NCBI GenBank assembly: GCA_019456145.1
Contig: VRUL01000005.1
Coordinates: 124,001-188,000 of the forward strand
Length of the DNA: 64,000 bases
Source of the DNA: Planctomycetota bacterium
GTDB taxonomy: Bacteria; Planctomycetota; Phycisphaerae; Sedimentisphaerales; Anaerobacaceae
Reading direction: 5' to 3'
Shown: positions 8,664 through 17,355 of the stretch, one piece after another
Position numbering within the stretch: position 1 is the first letter of the stretch
Layout: every line of letters begins with the position of its first letter
Position numbers and translations under genes: made by a program
The notes under the pieces: model-generated
The model's input: the letters and a program-made list of their open reading frames with translations, nothing else
Told to the model about the DNA's origin: nothing
Database searches by the model: none

Positions 8664-9964
8664 TAGCTTTTGTCAATCGTTTCTTTGGCGAGTTTTCGCT
8701 TAGTGTGTTCTTTGGGACAATATTCAAAACATCGGCCACACGCCAGACAGCCTGCCCTGCCGGCCTCGTAATCGGTCCTTTGGCGTCTGAGAGACAGGAC
8801 AATAAGCTTTAGAGCGATGACCAAACCGACAAATCCTCCAAAAATCCAGCCTCCCAGCCCAAACTCGGCCTGAATGTCCAAAGCCTCGGCATAAAGATCT
8901 TGGACTTCCTTTCCGGTTGCTCTAAATGCTGAACTGGTGTCTGTTGTTTCTTGTGCCTGGCCGGTTTCTTCCAGATATATGCCGTCAGCAAGCCTGACTG
9001 TCGCGTGCATTCGGGATGTTACCGGTCGAAGGGCGAAGCCAATCCATCCACATGAGAACACTAATACAGGTAAAAGAAGAATTAGAACCACAAGCAGTTT
9101 CTTGTTTTTGTTATAATCCTGCGGCGACCAGTCTTCTGTAGGGGCTCTGATAGCACCAAATGGGCACGAATCTTCGCAGAGTCTGCACTTTATACAGTCA
9201 TCAGGAGTAATGGCAACGCGCCATTTCGAGATGCGCGAAAGCTGTCTCATGATTATGCCATAGGGACACGCAAAGCGGCAGTAGGGACGGCCTATGAACA
9301 TGCCTACGAACAGAAAGCAAACACCGAGTATCAACATGTTGAAGTCTCCGCTCAAACGGAAGAACGAGATAAACGGGTCATATCTGCATATGATAAAAGC
9401 GCTGCCGGTGGCTGCAAACAGGACCGCTGCCGCCAGGTACACATAGGCAAACAGTCGCAGCCCGCTTTCCAGCCATTCCGGTACGGAGGTCGGACGCAGT
9501 AGTACCACATCCTGGATTGCCCCAAGAGGACATACGGCTGCACAGAAAATCCTGCCGAAAAACAGGGTAAATACAAGCGGCAACAGGAAAAAAATCATAA
9601 CCGTAATGGGTACGGCATAGTCGCTGTCAAAAATAGACAAGGCGACATTTTGAATTGCTCCTATCGGACAGACGCAACCCTCTCGCCAGAAGCCGAAATA
9701 GAACAATGAAAGGATACTCAGTACAAATATTAACCGTCGTCTACGCTTTCTCAAAACCAGGTATGAAGCCAAACTCAGCACCGCTAAAAGCACGAACGCA
9801 TCTATATATTCATAAATATCCTGACGAGGGTTAGGAGTAGTAGGGCTGGGCTGCTCATAGCCACTTTCGAAATCCGGCGGAGGAAAACGTTCGAATCCCG
9901 ATGCAATACCGGATGAAAGCAGTAAGACTGCCATACCGACTATGATATAAACAAAACGTATCAT
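8663..9964 (-). CDS. NosR/NapH-like membrane polyferredoxin
   Basis: 433-aa integral membrane iron-sulfur protein of the NapH/NosR/CcoG-type 4Fe-4S superfamily. About eight hydrophobic segments are visible. Between them lie three C-x3-C-P type motifs (GCVCPIGA, CAAVCPLGA, CRFACPYG), a [4Fe-4S] motif CIKCRLCEDSCP on the loop after the sixth helix, and a C-terminal CLACGRCFEYCP after the last helix. The N-terminal FMN domain of true NosR is missing. Proteins of this type pass electrons across or along the membrane between quinols/flavoproteins and periplasmic partners. Stop and start overlap with the neighbours on both sides (one base each), so it is coupled to the Tat-exported ferredoxin and the anchored propeller. 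Confidence 0.88.
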   Translation of the reverse strand: MIRFVYIIVGMAVLLLSSGIASGFERFPPPDFESGYEQPSPTTPNPRQDIYEYIDAFVLLAVLSLASYLVLRKRRRRLIFVLSILSLFYFGFWREGCVCPIGAIQNVALSIFDSDYAVPITVMIFFLLPLVFTLFFGRIFCAAVCPLGAIQDVVLLRPTSVPEWLESGLRLFAYVYLAAAVLFAATGSAFIICRYDPFISFFRLSGDFNMLILGVCFLFVGMFIGRPYCRFACPYGIIMRQLSRISKWRVAITPDDCIKCRLCEDSCPFGAIRAPTEDWSPQDYNKNKKLLVVLILLLPVLVFSCGWIGFALRPVTSRMHATVRLADGIYLEETGQAQETTDTSSAFRATGKEVQDLYAEALDIQAEFGLGGWIFGGFVGLVIALKLIVLSLRRQRTDYEAGRAGCLACGRCFEYCPKEHTKRKLAKETIDKS

Positions 9965-10539
9965 TAAGCGCTGTCCGCCCTCTTAAGCAGGTAAGGTTTG
10001 TCCGCAGGAACCCGCTTATACGCACCCGAAGGGCAAGCAACGGCAATTGAACACTCATTACAATTCAAACAGCGGTCGTGGCGAACCTGAAGGAATAGTG
10101 AACCATTTCCAAAAGTATTACAGCCCAGGACACATTTGCCGCAACCCATACAGAGCGGTTCGTCGATGGTGTACTCGTAATAGGGGTCGTCGTCTTTCAG
10201 GTATTTGCGAATAATGGCGCCGGTTGGGCAAAGTTGATTTTCCGCAGCATCGTTGATATCATGAGGTTCTGGTCCGAAGAAACCGAAACAAATTCTACAG
10301 TATCCACACATTGCGTAGGCGTGCACACACTTTACTGCCGATTCTTCCAATACGCAATACGTGGCACAGTTGCCGCAGGCAATACATATTTCGGGGTCGA
10401 TTTGCCAGAAGAGATTCTGAGCGCTGCATTTTCTGCTGAGGGCGCCAGTGATGGCGCCAAGGCCGGTTAAACATGCCGCCCAGAGACCGTTCCTCAGGAA
10501 ATGGCGTCTGTTAATATCGTTTTTATTTTCTGCCATCAT
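9964..10539 (-). CDS. Tat-exported polyferredoxin
   Basis: 191 aa. N-RR-H-F-L-R near residue 11 followed by a hydrophobic run is a twin-arginine signal, so the protein is predicted to be exported folded with its Fe-S clusters. At least three [4Fe-4S] motifs are recognisable: CIACGNC-x3-C, CMGCGKC-x3-C and CLNCNEC-x5-CP. There is also an unusual cysteine-rich stretch KCVHAYAMCGYCRIC plus LCP that may complete a fourth cluster. This is the typical electron-transfer subunit paired with NapH/NosR-like membrane proteins, the gene it directly precedes. It overlaps the preceding 82-aa gene by 17 bases. An alternative ATG is the next codon. Confidence 0.88.
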   Translation of the reverse strand: MMAENKNDINRRHFLRNGLWAACLTGLGAITGALSRKCSAQNLFWQIDPEICIACGNCATYCVLEESAVKCVHAYAMCGYCRICFGFFGPEPHDINDAAENQLCPTGAIIRKYLKDDDPYYEYTIDEPLCMGCGKCVLGCNTFGNGSLFLQVRHDRCLNCNECSIAVACPSGAYKRVPADKPYLLKRADSA

Positions 10540-10771
10540 CTAATCCCGTTAAAACTTCTTTTGCTGACAAAGCCTGAGGCAGTCCGCACGTCCCTAAAAC
10601 ATAACAACCCCGGCAAACTCCGTCGTTAATACATTTACCCTCTCGTACTAATCTGCGTCGCCTGGCAATAACAGAGGCTCCAGCTGTCCCCAGCAGCCCT
10701 AAAGCTGCATATCGTAAAGTTACTGTAAGCAGTTGTCGGCGGCTTTGTACTTGTCCCGAACGCCTGTTCAT
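10523..10771 (-). CDS. small Tat-type four-cysteine protein
   Basis: 82 aa. S-RR-Q-L-L near residue 10 with a following hydrophobic stretch resembles a twin-arginine signal or signal-anchor. It is followed by a basic RRRR patch and then a short mature part with C47-x5-C53-x2-C56-x5-C62, ending GLPQALSAKEVL. Four cysteines in such a small domain could hold one Fe-S cluster or zinc. I do not recognise a named family. It sits between the NHL protein (one-base overlap) and the Tat ferredoxin (17-base overlap), so it is very likely a real, co-translated part of the same periplasmic redox unit. Confidence 0.75.
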   Translation of the reverse strand: MNRRSGQVQSRRQLLTVTLRYAALGLLGTAGASVIARRRRLVREGKCINDGVCRGCYVLGTCGLPQALSAKEVLTGLDDGRK

Positions 10772-11805
10772 TATTCTTCCTTAATCTTAGTGAATATTCT
10801 CACTATATTCTTAGTTGTATCCAGTACGAAAATTCGGTCGTGAGCGTCAACGGCGACATCAAAAGCTCTTGACTGACACTCTGCGGGAATATTGCAAATG
10901 CGGCCGGCTTTGCCGGTTAATTGTTTGGATCCAGCAACTACACCGGCGAAAGAGCCGTCCCGGTCATATATCTTGACGCGTATCAGGCCTTTCTCACAGG
11001 TGACAAAACTTTCATCGGCAAGTATGGCAAAGTTTACAGGATTGCAGCAGCCGCAGAAACTGTTGATGTTTACATTTGAAAATTTACCCCACGAAAACTC
11101 GAGGTCGCCTTCAGATGTGTAAGCCTCAATTCGATGGTTTCCGGGATTGGCCACCCGCAGCAGTCCATCATGACCAACTGCAAGGTCGAAGTGAGGACTG
11201 GGAACGAAAAAACCAGGAATGTTTTTATCCTTATCTTTGCCGCCGATGCGGTTTATTAACTTTCCGGTTGTATTGAAACGGTAAACAATTCGATTGCCTG
11301 CATCAGCGACAAACACATCATTGTTTGAAACAGCGATGCTGGTCAATACAGCGTCATTACCCAGGTTCTCCCATGTTGCTAACGGTTTTCCCTGGCCGTC
11401 ATAGACTTCCACGTGATCCTTGAATCCAATGTACATCTTGTCGTCATTGGCTATGGTCAGACACATCGGCATATCAGCAACATGTGTTTCGCCGAGCAAA
11501 TTGCCGGCTTCAGCAAATTTGCGAATGACTTTATCGCCGGCTATATAAATAATGCCTTTAGAATCCAGGGCGATAGCGCGGGAATTGGTAAAGCCGGTGC
11601 TGATAGCCCGGACAGACCCTTTATAAAGAATCAGATTAGGGTCAATTTTGCCCAGGTTCTTAAGATCATAGGTGAACTCTTTGCCAAGCCCACTGCCTTT
11701 TTTGCCCGTCGTATCAAGCCGTATGAGAGCAATAACGGCAATAGCAATGGCAACAAAAACAGCTACTAATATCTTAATATTTGTTGTTCCTAATCGCTTG
11801 TTCAT
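10771..11805 (-). CDS. NHL-repeat protein with a CGCC cysteine cluster
   Basis: 344 aa with an N-terminal signal-anchor (about residues 10-30) and NHL-type propeller repeats (IALDSKGIIYIAG, VFVADAGNRIVYRF, LLRVANPGNHRIEAY, IFVLDTTKNIVRIF). In one blade the protein has F-C-G-C-C-N-P at 250-256, with further cysteines at 270, 304 and 310. That is unusual for a plain NHL scaffold and suggests bound metal, an Fe-S centre or a disulfide cluster. It is predicted periplasmic and membrane tethered. It lies directly before the 82-aa and Tat ferredoxin genes, so it probably belongs to the same electron-transfer assembly. No catalytic function can be read from it. Confidence 0.82.
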   Translation of the reverse strand: MNKRLGTTNIKILVAVFVAIAIAVIALIRLDTTGKKGSGLGKEFTYDLKNLGKIDPNLILYKGSVRAISTGFTNSRAIALDSKGIIYIAGDKVIRKFAEAGNLLGETHVADMPMCLTIANDDKMYIGFKDHVEVYDGQGKPLATWENLGNDAVLTSIAVSNNDVFVADAGNRIVYRFNTTGKLINRIGGKDKDKNIPGFFVPSPHFDLAVGHDGLLRVANPGNHRIEAYTSEGDLEFSWGKFSNVNINSFCGCCNPVNFAILADESFVTCEKGLIRVKIYDRDGSFAGVVAGSKQLTGKAGRICNIPAECQSRAFDVAVDAHDRIFVLDTTKNIVRIFTKIKEE

Positions 11806-11889
11806 TTTGATATCTTCTCGATTTATACACTCAAATTTTCAAGCTATTTATTGTAACAGAAAAAAGCCTTGGCTGCAATGCGGCCTTGG

Positions 11890-13287
11890 TTATTGGCCGG
11901 TGACATCAAGACATATCATTCGGTTCATATCACGTAAAATCAATCTGCCGGAGGCGATGGCCATAGGTCCCCACGATTCCGGTCCTTCCAGCACTTTCGC
12001 TTCAGCAAGCTGCTTATAGCCGGCTGGGTTTGCCTTTGCCAGTGTCAGCGTACCTTCGTCATCCATAATATATATCAATCCGCCAGCGATCATATAAGGA
12101 CCGAGCCCACGAGGTCCAAAACGATGGGTGCCTGGACTGGTCCACACTACTTGCCCGTTCAAGTCCAGACAGATCAATTGCTTATCGGGCCGAATCCCGT
12201 AAATATGTCCATCATAGAAAATAGGGGTTTGTTGCTCCGAGCCGAACACCTCGTGCGTAAGCCTAAAAGTTGGCTGTGCGCTTATCGTGCCGTTTTCCTG
12301 GGTTAATTGCAGCATCATGCTTCCGGCTTTGTATCCACCCGATAGAAAAATTAATCCATCACCTACCACTACAGGGGATGTAACATTTGCAATACGAATC
12401 TTCCACTCATTGATTTCCCACAAAATGCTTCCATCCTCTGCCGAAATACCTACTACCCCTCCGCTGGCGCAATAAACATACATGCGCGTGCCCATAAATT
12501 CGGCTGGTATTATAGAGGAATGCGTCATCAACCAATTGTTGGGATTGGGACTTTTCCATACAATCTCGCCCGTCTCACAGTCCACTGCCATCATCAGCGC
12601 ATCACCGCCGACGGCAATTATCGCCTTGCCGTCGTCAATGAGTGGACACTGTCCAGCGTACCAGTCGGGCATAGTGGCGTTAAAGTCTCTCACCAGATTC
12701 ATCATCCAGCGAAACTGCCCCGTATCTGTATCGAGACAGGTTAAGTGACATTTAGGCCCTAATGCCACAACATATTTTTCTGTCACAGCGGGCACTGTTC
12801 GGCTCATCCCGTGCCAGCGTTTGATCCTAATAGGATAAGAATACCGCCAGATATCTTTGCCATCTTCAAGGGACAGGCATCGAATTGCATCGGCCTGTTT
12901 TGGGCGGTCATAATCCATCAGGAATACTCTCCCAGCCAGAATTGCCGCACCGGCATAGCCTTCGCCAACGTCAATAGACCAGAGCAATGCTGGTCCGTCC
13001 GGATCCCAGGTTTGTGCAAGGTCAACTTTTTCAGTGCTTATGGCATCAAAGTTGGCTCCTCTAAATCGCGGCCAGGCACCTGGTAAATCCGCCGGTACGC
13101 CATCGAACTGGAGCAATTCGCCACTAATTGGCCCTTCATCCGAAGATATTTGTTGGACGTTACTGGGGAGGGGCATGCTATTTGTAAGCTGGGCTGCTAC
13201 GTCGCGTTTAAGCCATAGGTATAGTGATACCACGCCCACTATAACTAATGCGACCGGAATTATTCTGGCGATAACAGATTCTCTCAT
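11890..13287 (-). CDS. PQQ-like beta-propeller protein
   Basis: 465 aa. Signal-anchor at residues 8-26, a spacer of about 50 residues, then A-W-P-R-F-R-G-A-N and propeller blades (RCLSLEDGKDIW, TCLDTDTGQFRW, MAVDCETGEIVW, VGISAEDGSILW, ICLDLNGQVVW). The C-terminus ASGRLILRDMNRMICLDVTGQ matches the ends of the other propellers of the cluster. Predicted to act outside the cytoplasmic membrane. It lies between the ABC permease and the NHL gene, with gaps of 43 and 84 bases. Whether it binds PQQ or is a BamB-like scaffold cannot be decided from sequence. Confidence 0.87.
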   Translation of the reverse strand: MRESVIARIIPVALVIVGVVSLYLWLKRDVAAQLTNSMPLPSNVQQISSDEGPISGELLQFDGVPADLPGAWPRFRGANFDAISTEKVDLAQTWDPDGPALLWSIDVGEGYAGAAILAGRVFLMDYDRPKQADAIRCLSLEDGKDIWRYSYPIRIKRWHGMSRTVPAVTEKYVVALGPKCHLTCLDTDTGQFRWMMNLVRDFNATMPDWYAGQCPLIDDGKAIIAVGGDALMMAVDCETGEIVWKSPNPNNWLMTHSSIIPAEFMGTRMYVYCASGGVVGISAEDGSILWEINEWKIRIANVTSPVVVGDGLIFLSGGYKAGSMMLQLTQENGTISAQPTFRLTHEVFGSEQQTPIFYDGHIYGIRPDKQLICLDLNGQVVWTSPGTHRFGPRGLGPYMIAGGLIYIMDDEGTLTLAKANPAGYKQLAEAKVLEGPESWGPMAIASGRLILRDMNRMICLDVTGQ

Positions 13288-13330
13288 AGTGTCCTTATCA
13301 GGGGGGCCCCGCCCAGTATCCTATTAGTAC

Positions 13331-16300
13331 TTATTCATTCCTTAACGCATCCAATAACTTCCCACTGAGCGCAAATACCGTCGCCATCCATATCGCCACG
13401 AGCCCACTGATTCCAATAGCAAGGATTATCAGTGTCAGTGAGATAAATGGTACTTGCGCTGCGGCAGAACTTAAGGCCGGGCCAACAGCAACCAGGGCGG
13501 CGATAACCCCGCAGGCCAGGCCACACAGCATGAGTCCGCCATGCTCATAAAACACCATCCGCTTAAGCGCAATTTTATTAAATCCCACAGCCCGCATCAT
13601 TGCAAGCTCGCCCCGCCTGTCGAGTACGTTGCGCAGGACCACCAGTCCAAGGCCGATGCTGCCAAGAATAAGGCCTAAGCCGCCAAGCAACTGGAATATC
13701 GATAGATATGTATTCTCGACAGCGTTAAACTCAGCCAGTCGCTGAGCCGCCGGGGTCAACGCCAGCCCATAATCTGTCAATCCGGCAGAAAGTATTTCCA
13801 TTACCTTATCAGCACTTTCCGGGGCAGTATCGGCAAGGAACATTCTGTAGCCGTTTTCTGAAGGGAAACGCCTGACAAACTCGTCTTCAGCAATGATTAA
13901 ATTTCCCTGCAGGATCGAATTCTTCAACATTCCCACGATTCGCAACTGAAACGTTCGGCCCTTTTCATCGGTGTATTCGATTTCCTCGCCAACGGATTTG
14001 CCAAGTGCCCACACAATGGTCGCAGAATCGCCAATTGCCGGCACAACATCCTCACCCAGATTGCGGTTAAGTAGTTGCCAGCCATCTTCTTTGACGGCGC
14101 CTTCAATTGTGTCGGTGAACCGGAAGGCACCTCGAATCTGCTCCGGCTGTAGGCCCAACAGGGAAGGTGTCTGGGCCCGGTTCAAATTGAAACAGCTCGC
14201 ATCGTCACCTTCGTGGAGGCGCAACTGGACGACCTTGATGTTTTCAAGCCCGCTATCATCGAGCCCTATCGATTGACGTCCAGCTTTGCTGTTCAAATCA
14301 TGTAAAATTCCGATAGCGGATTCGCCAAATATATCAAAGCCTCCCGTACCCGAGTCGCGTCTATGGGCATCAGCCTGGGGGTCATGTCTGTTGGCCCCTA
14401 CGGCAATGACCAGAAAAATCCCACACGCAAGCAATCCTACGACCGCCAGGCTTCGCCCGCTTCGCCTTGTTGAGTTTCGCAATCCCAGACCGGCCAGTGA
14501 CGCCAAAGATTTACTCCAACTGTCTTTCAGCATTCTCAGTAAAAACTGAGTTATACCAAGTCCGGTGATCAAAAGCAAAGCTCCTGCTCCAAAAAACGCT
14601 CCCGCTACAGTGCCGCTTTCACCTGTGCTCATAACAACCAGGAGCACTGCCGCCGAAGCTGCTGCGAGTACCGCTATCCATAGTCCGATCTTTCGTTTTG
14701 AGAGAGGCCCGGCTTCGAAAAATTGCCATTTCAATTCCCCAGTAAGAAGCTCATGAGCGGGTCGGGACACCTGCTTACGCAAAGTGAGCCATATCGTCAA
14801 GAGGGAGACGGCTACTGCTGAAAACGCTCCCACAAATAATGTCGACGATTTTGCATGAAACTGTATTGCCGAACCACTGACTGCAACGCGCCAGATAGTC
14901 GCAAGTCCATAAATCATGGCCTTGGTATAAAGCAGGCCAGCAGCAGTACCTGCAATTGCGCCAAGTAGCGCCAATGTCCCACCTTCAACGAATAGCAATC
15001 GCCTTACTAACCTGGGCGGAAAACCTACGGCCAGCAACATTCCAACCTGCTCGCTGCGTTTCTCGACGCCAAATATAAAAAGAAGGCTCATCAATCCCAA
15101 GGCCGCCACAATAAGGAACATGCTAAAGCCCAGGAAAAGCCCCCCGAAGCCAGTCGCCTCATTGCTTGCTTTGATGCCGCGTGCCCGAATGGGCTGAAAG
15201 TATAGTCCTAATGAAGCAGGATCAACCGCTTTTAATATTTTTGCATTTATTCTTTCTTTGATTTCGTTGCTGGATGTAACGGTCAAAGGGTAACGTACGG
15301 CTGTCAGGTTCCCGTACCTGTTGGCCCAGATGTTCTGGCCGGCCTTGAGAGTGATAAAAGCTTTCGGTGTGCCGTGGAACTTGTCCCAATAATCCTCGTC
15401 GCGTTTGCGTATCTTGTCGAGGTCAATCGGAATGCCTGTGTCCCAATCTCTGCAATTATCTGCATCGGCCAGACCGGGAAAGTCCGGCATCAGTTCAGGG
15501 TCAATTGCCCGAGTGTCCATAGGCAGTATTTGGCGAATCCTGAAAGTAGTTTTTTTCTGGTCGAGTTTTCTCATCGGGCTGACGACGAAATAGGTCAGTT
15601 CCAGCGAATCGCCTATATCGGCGTCAAGATCGTCGGCAAGCCATTGGTTGGTGATGATTTCGTTATCCTGCATATCCATGGGAATGATGCTGTTCGGATG
15701 TTGCGAGTGTCCCATAGCAGTCACCATCGAATAGGGGGTTGTCCTGTCACCAGAGCGCAAATCATTTACAAAATATGTGAGGATTCCGACAGCGTCGTCT
15801 TTTGCATTGAGCGCTGCCTTGGTTAAGGACTCGTCGATGAATATCCGTCTGCTGCGGAGTTCGAGGACGTCCTGTTGGTCCAGTTTGCGCAGTTCAAGAC
15901 CAGAGTCGGCAATCTGCCAGGATTTACTGATAGCTTCATTTGCCCTTTCAGACGTTAGACCGTCGTTTGTATCAGAGACTAACAAGATGTTGGCTTGTGC
16001 AGTACGGCTGAGTTTTTCCTGGAGCCATTGAATCGGGACAAATGCATTCAACGAGGGAATTTGATTGGCCTGCAGATTGAAGTGGCCAAACTCGGATGGG
16101 CCTGCAACTGCTTTTACCACCAGCCGGGAAGCGAGGGACAACTCCGAATCCGGTGCAATGGGAATATCTCGTGACATAAGAGCCGGCTGTTCAATTCGCA
16201 GTAAGACCTCATCACCGATAGTAACGCCAAGTCTTGCGGCCAAAGAGTCATTAAGGACAATCCCATCACTGAAATCGTCACCAAAGGGATTTTTGCCTGG

Positions 16301-16657
16301 GCCAAGGCTAAAAAAGCGGTTGTCAACGCCGAGCACCTCAATTTTATTTGCACGTTTTGTGCCGTCGTTGTTTGCAACAATACCGCGCAGATAGAGCACC
16401 GGGGCCGCGATTGTGTTAAGATTTTGTGCCAATTCGTCGGCCAGTTCGGTTGTAAAGAACCGGTTGTTAGCAACAAGAGCGAGATGCGTTTTGCCCAGCC
16501 GGGCTGTCATCATCATTCTGAGACTGTGGCGGACCGAGTCGCCGACAACCAGGGCACCTGTCAGAATAGCTGTGCTGGTCATTACAGCCAGCAGGACGCC
16601 GAGGTTCGTCCTCCAATAAAAGACAAGACTTCTTTTAACAAGTCCTAACAATCTCAT
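13331..16657 (-). CDS. ABC transporter permease with two FtsX modules
   Basis: 1108-aa type VII (MacB/LolC-like) ABC permease. The first transmembrane helix (about 16-36) is followed by a large extracytoplasmic domain (about 40-500) and a first FtsX module of three helices (about 510-640, including LFIFGVEKRSEQVGMLLAVGF). There is a central hydrophobic pair near 665-710 and another helix near 750, then a second extracytoplasmic part and a second FtsX module (about 985-1100, with VLRNVLDRRGELAMMRAVGF). The two coupling-helix motifs mean one chain could replace a LolC/LolE pair. It overlaps the ATPase gene by 4 bases, so the two form one transporter, likely moving lipoproteins or a lipid-linked envelope product. 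Confidence 0.9.
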   Translation of the reverse strand: MRLLGLVKRSLVFYWRTNLGVLLAVMTSTAILTGALVVGDSVRHSLRMMMTARLGKTHLALVANNRFFTTELADELAQNLNTIAAPVLYLRGIVANNDGTKRANKIEVLGVDNRFFSLGPGKNPFGDDFSDGIVLNDSLAARLGVTIGDEVLLRIEQPALMSRDIPIAPDSELSLASRLVVKAVAGPSEFGHFNLQANQIPSLNAFVPIQWLQEKLSRTAQANILLVSDTNDGLTSERANEAISKSWQIADSGLELRKLDQQDVLELRSRRIFIDESLTKAALNAKDDAVGILTYFVNDLRSGDRTTPYSMVTAMGHSQHPNSIIPMDMQDNEIITNQWLADDLDADIGDSLELTYFVVSPMRKLDQKKTTFRIRQILPMDTRAIDPELMPDFPGLADADNCRDWDTGIPIDLDKIRKRDEDYWDKFHGTPKAFITLKAGQNIWANRYGNLTAVRYPLTVTSSNEIKERINAKILKAVDPASLGLYFQPIRARGIKASNEATGFGGLFLGFSMFLIVAALGLMSLLFIFGVEKRSEQVGMLLAVGFPPRLVRRLLFVEGGTLALLGAIAGTAAGLLYTKAMIYGLATIWRVAVSGSAIQFHAKSSTLFVGAFSAVAVSLLTIWLTLRKQVSRPAHELLTGELKWQFFEAGPLSKRKIGLWIAVLAAASAAVLLVVMSTGESGTVAGAFFGAGALLLITGLGITQFLLRMLKDSWSKSLASLAGLGLRNSTRRSGRSLAVVGLLACGIFLVIAVGANRHDPQADAHRRDSGTGGFDIFGESAIGILHDLNSKAGRQSIGLDDSGLENIKVVQLRLHEGDDASCFNLNRAQTPSLLGLQPEQIRGAFRFTDTIEGAVKEDGWQLLNRNLGEDVVPAIGDSATIVWALGKSVGEEIEYTDEKGRTFQLRIVGMLKNSILQGNLIIAEDEFVRRFPSENGYRMFLADTAPESADKVMEILSAGLTDYGLALTPAAQRLAEFNAVENTYLSIFQLLGGLGLILGSIGLGLVVLRNVLDRRGELAMMRAVGFNKIALKRMVFYEHGGLMLCGLACGVIAALVAVGPALSSAAAQVPFISLTLIILAIGISGLVAIWMATVFALSGKLLDALRNE

Positions 16658-17346
16658 TTCGAGTTTGTCCTATCTATCAATGTGCCGTTACTTAATTCCA
16701 ATACCTTGCCCATATGCTCAGCGAGTTTGATAGAATGTGTCGCGAGAATCAATGCAACCTGTTCACTTTGGTTTAGCTCAACGAGCAGTTCAGCTATGTT
16801 TTGCGCTGCGTGCTCATCAAGTGAGCCGGTGGGTTCATCGGCGAGCAGTAACTTGGGTTGATTAATCAAAGCCCTGACAACCGCTACCCGCTGGCGCTGT
16901 CCGCCGGAAAGCTGGCCCGGTCGATGAAGCAACCAATCTTTAAGGCCGACACGCTCCAGCAGATTAATTGCTCTTTCCTCAACCTCATTCCTCGGGAAGC
17001 GGTTTTTTTCGGCAAGGGTCGGTACTATTACATTTTCAAGGACCGTGCACTGAGGTAAAAGATGATGCAACTGAAAAACGAAACCGATTTCGCTGTTGCG
17101 GATTCGAGCAAGTTCAGTATCATCCATCCGGGCGAGGTCCTTACCGTCAAACAAAACTCGGCCTGCAGTGGGGCGGTCCAGGGCACCAATGATATTAAGC
17201 AACGTGCTCTTCCCGCAACCGGAGGGACCGACTATTGCGGTGGATCGGCCTTTACGGACCTTTAATGTTATATCCTTCAAGACACAGAGGCCGAGAGTAT
17301 TTCCCGGTGACTCATAAATTTTTGATACTTTAATAAGTTCAAGCAT
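16654..17346 (-). CDS. LolD/MacB-type ABC ATPase
   Basis: 230-aa ABC ATPase driving the adjacent FtsX-type permease. Walker A GPSGCGKST (40-48), Q-loop in IGFVFQLHHLLP, signature LSGGQRQRVAVVRAL, Walker B LLLADEPTGSLDE and switch histidine in ATHS are all intact. Length and sequence match the LolD/YbbA/MacB-N clade, which powers lipoprotein release or mechanotransmission rather than classical import. The gene starts nine bases after the glycosyltransferase gene stops and overlaps the permease start by four bases. Confidence 0.92.
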   Translation of the reverse strand: MLELIKVSKIYESPGNTLGLCVLKDITLKVRKGRSTAIVGPSGCGKSTLLNIIGALDRPTAGRVLFDGKDLARMDDTELARIRNSEIGFVFQLHHLLPQCTVLENVIVPTLAEKNRFPRNEVEERAINLLERVGLKDWLLHRPGQLSGGQRQRVAVVRALINQPKLLLADEPTGSLDEHAAQNIAELLVELNQSEQVALILATHSIKLAEHMGKVLELSNGTLIDRTNSK

Positions 17347-17355
17347 TGTTATTTT

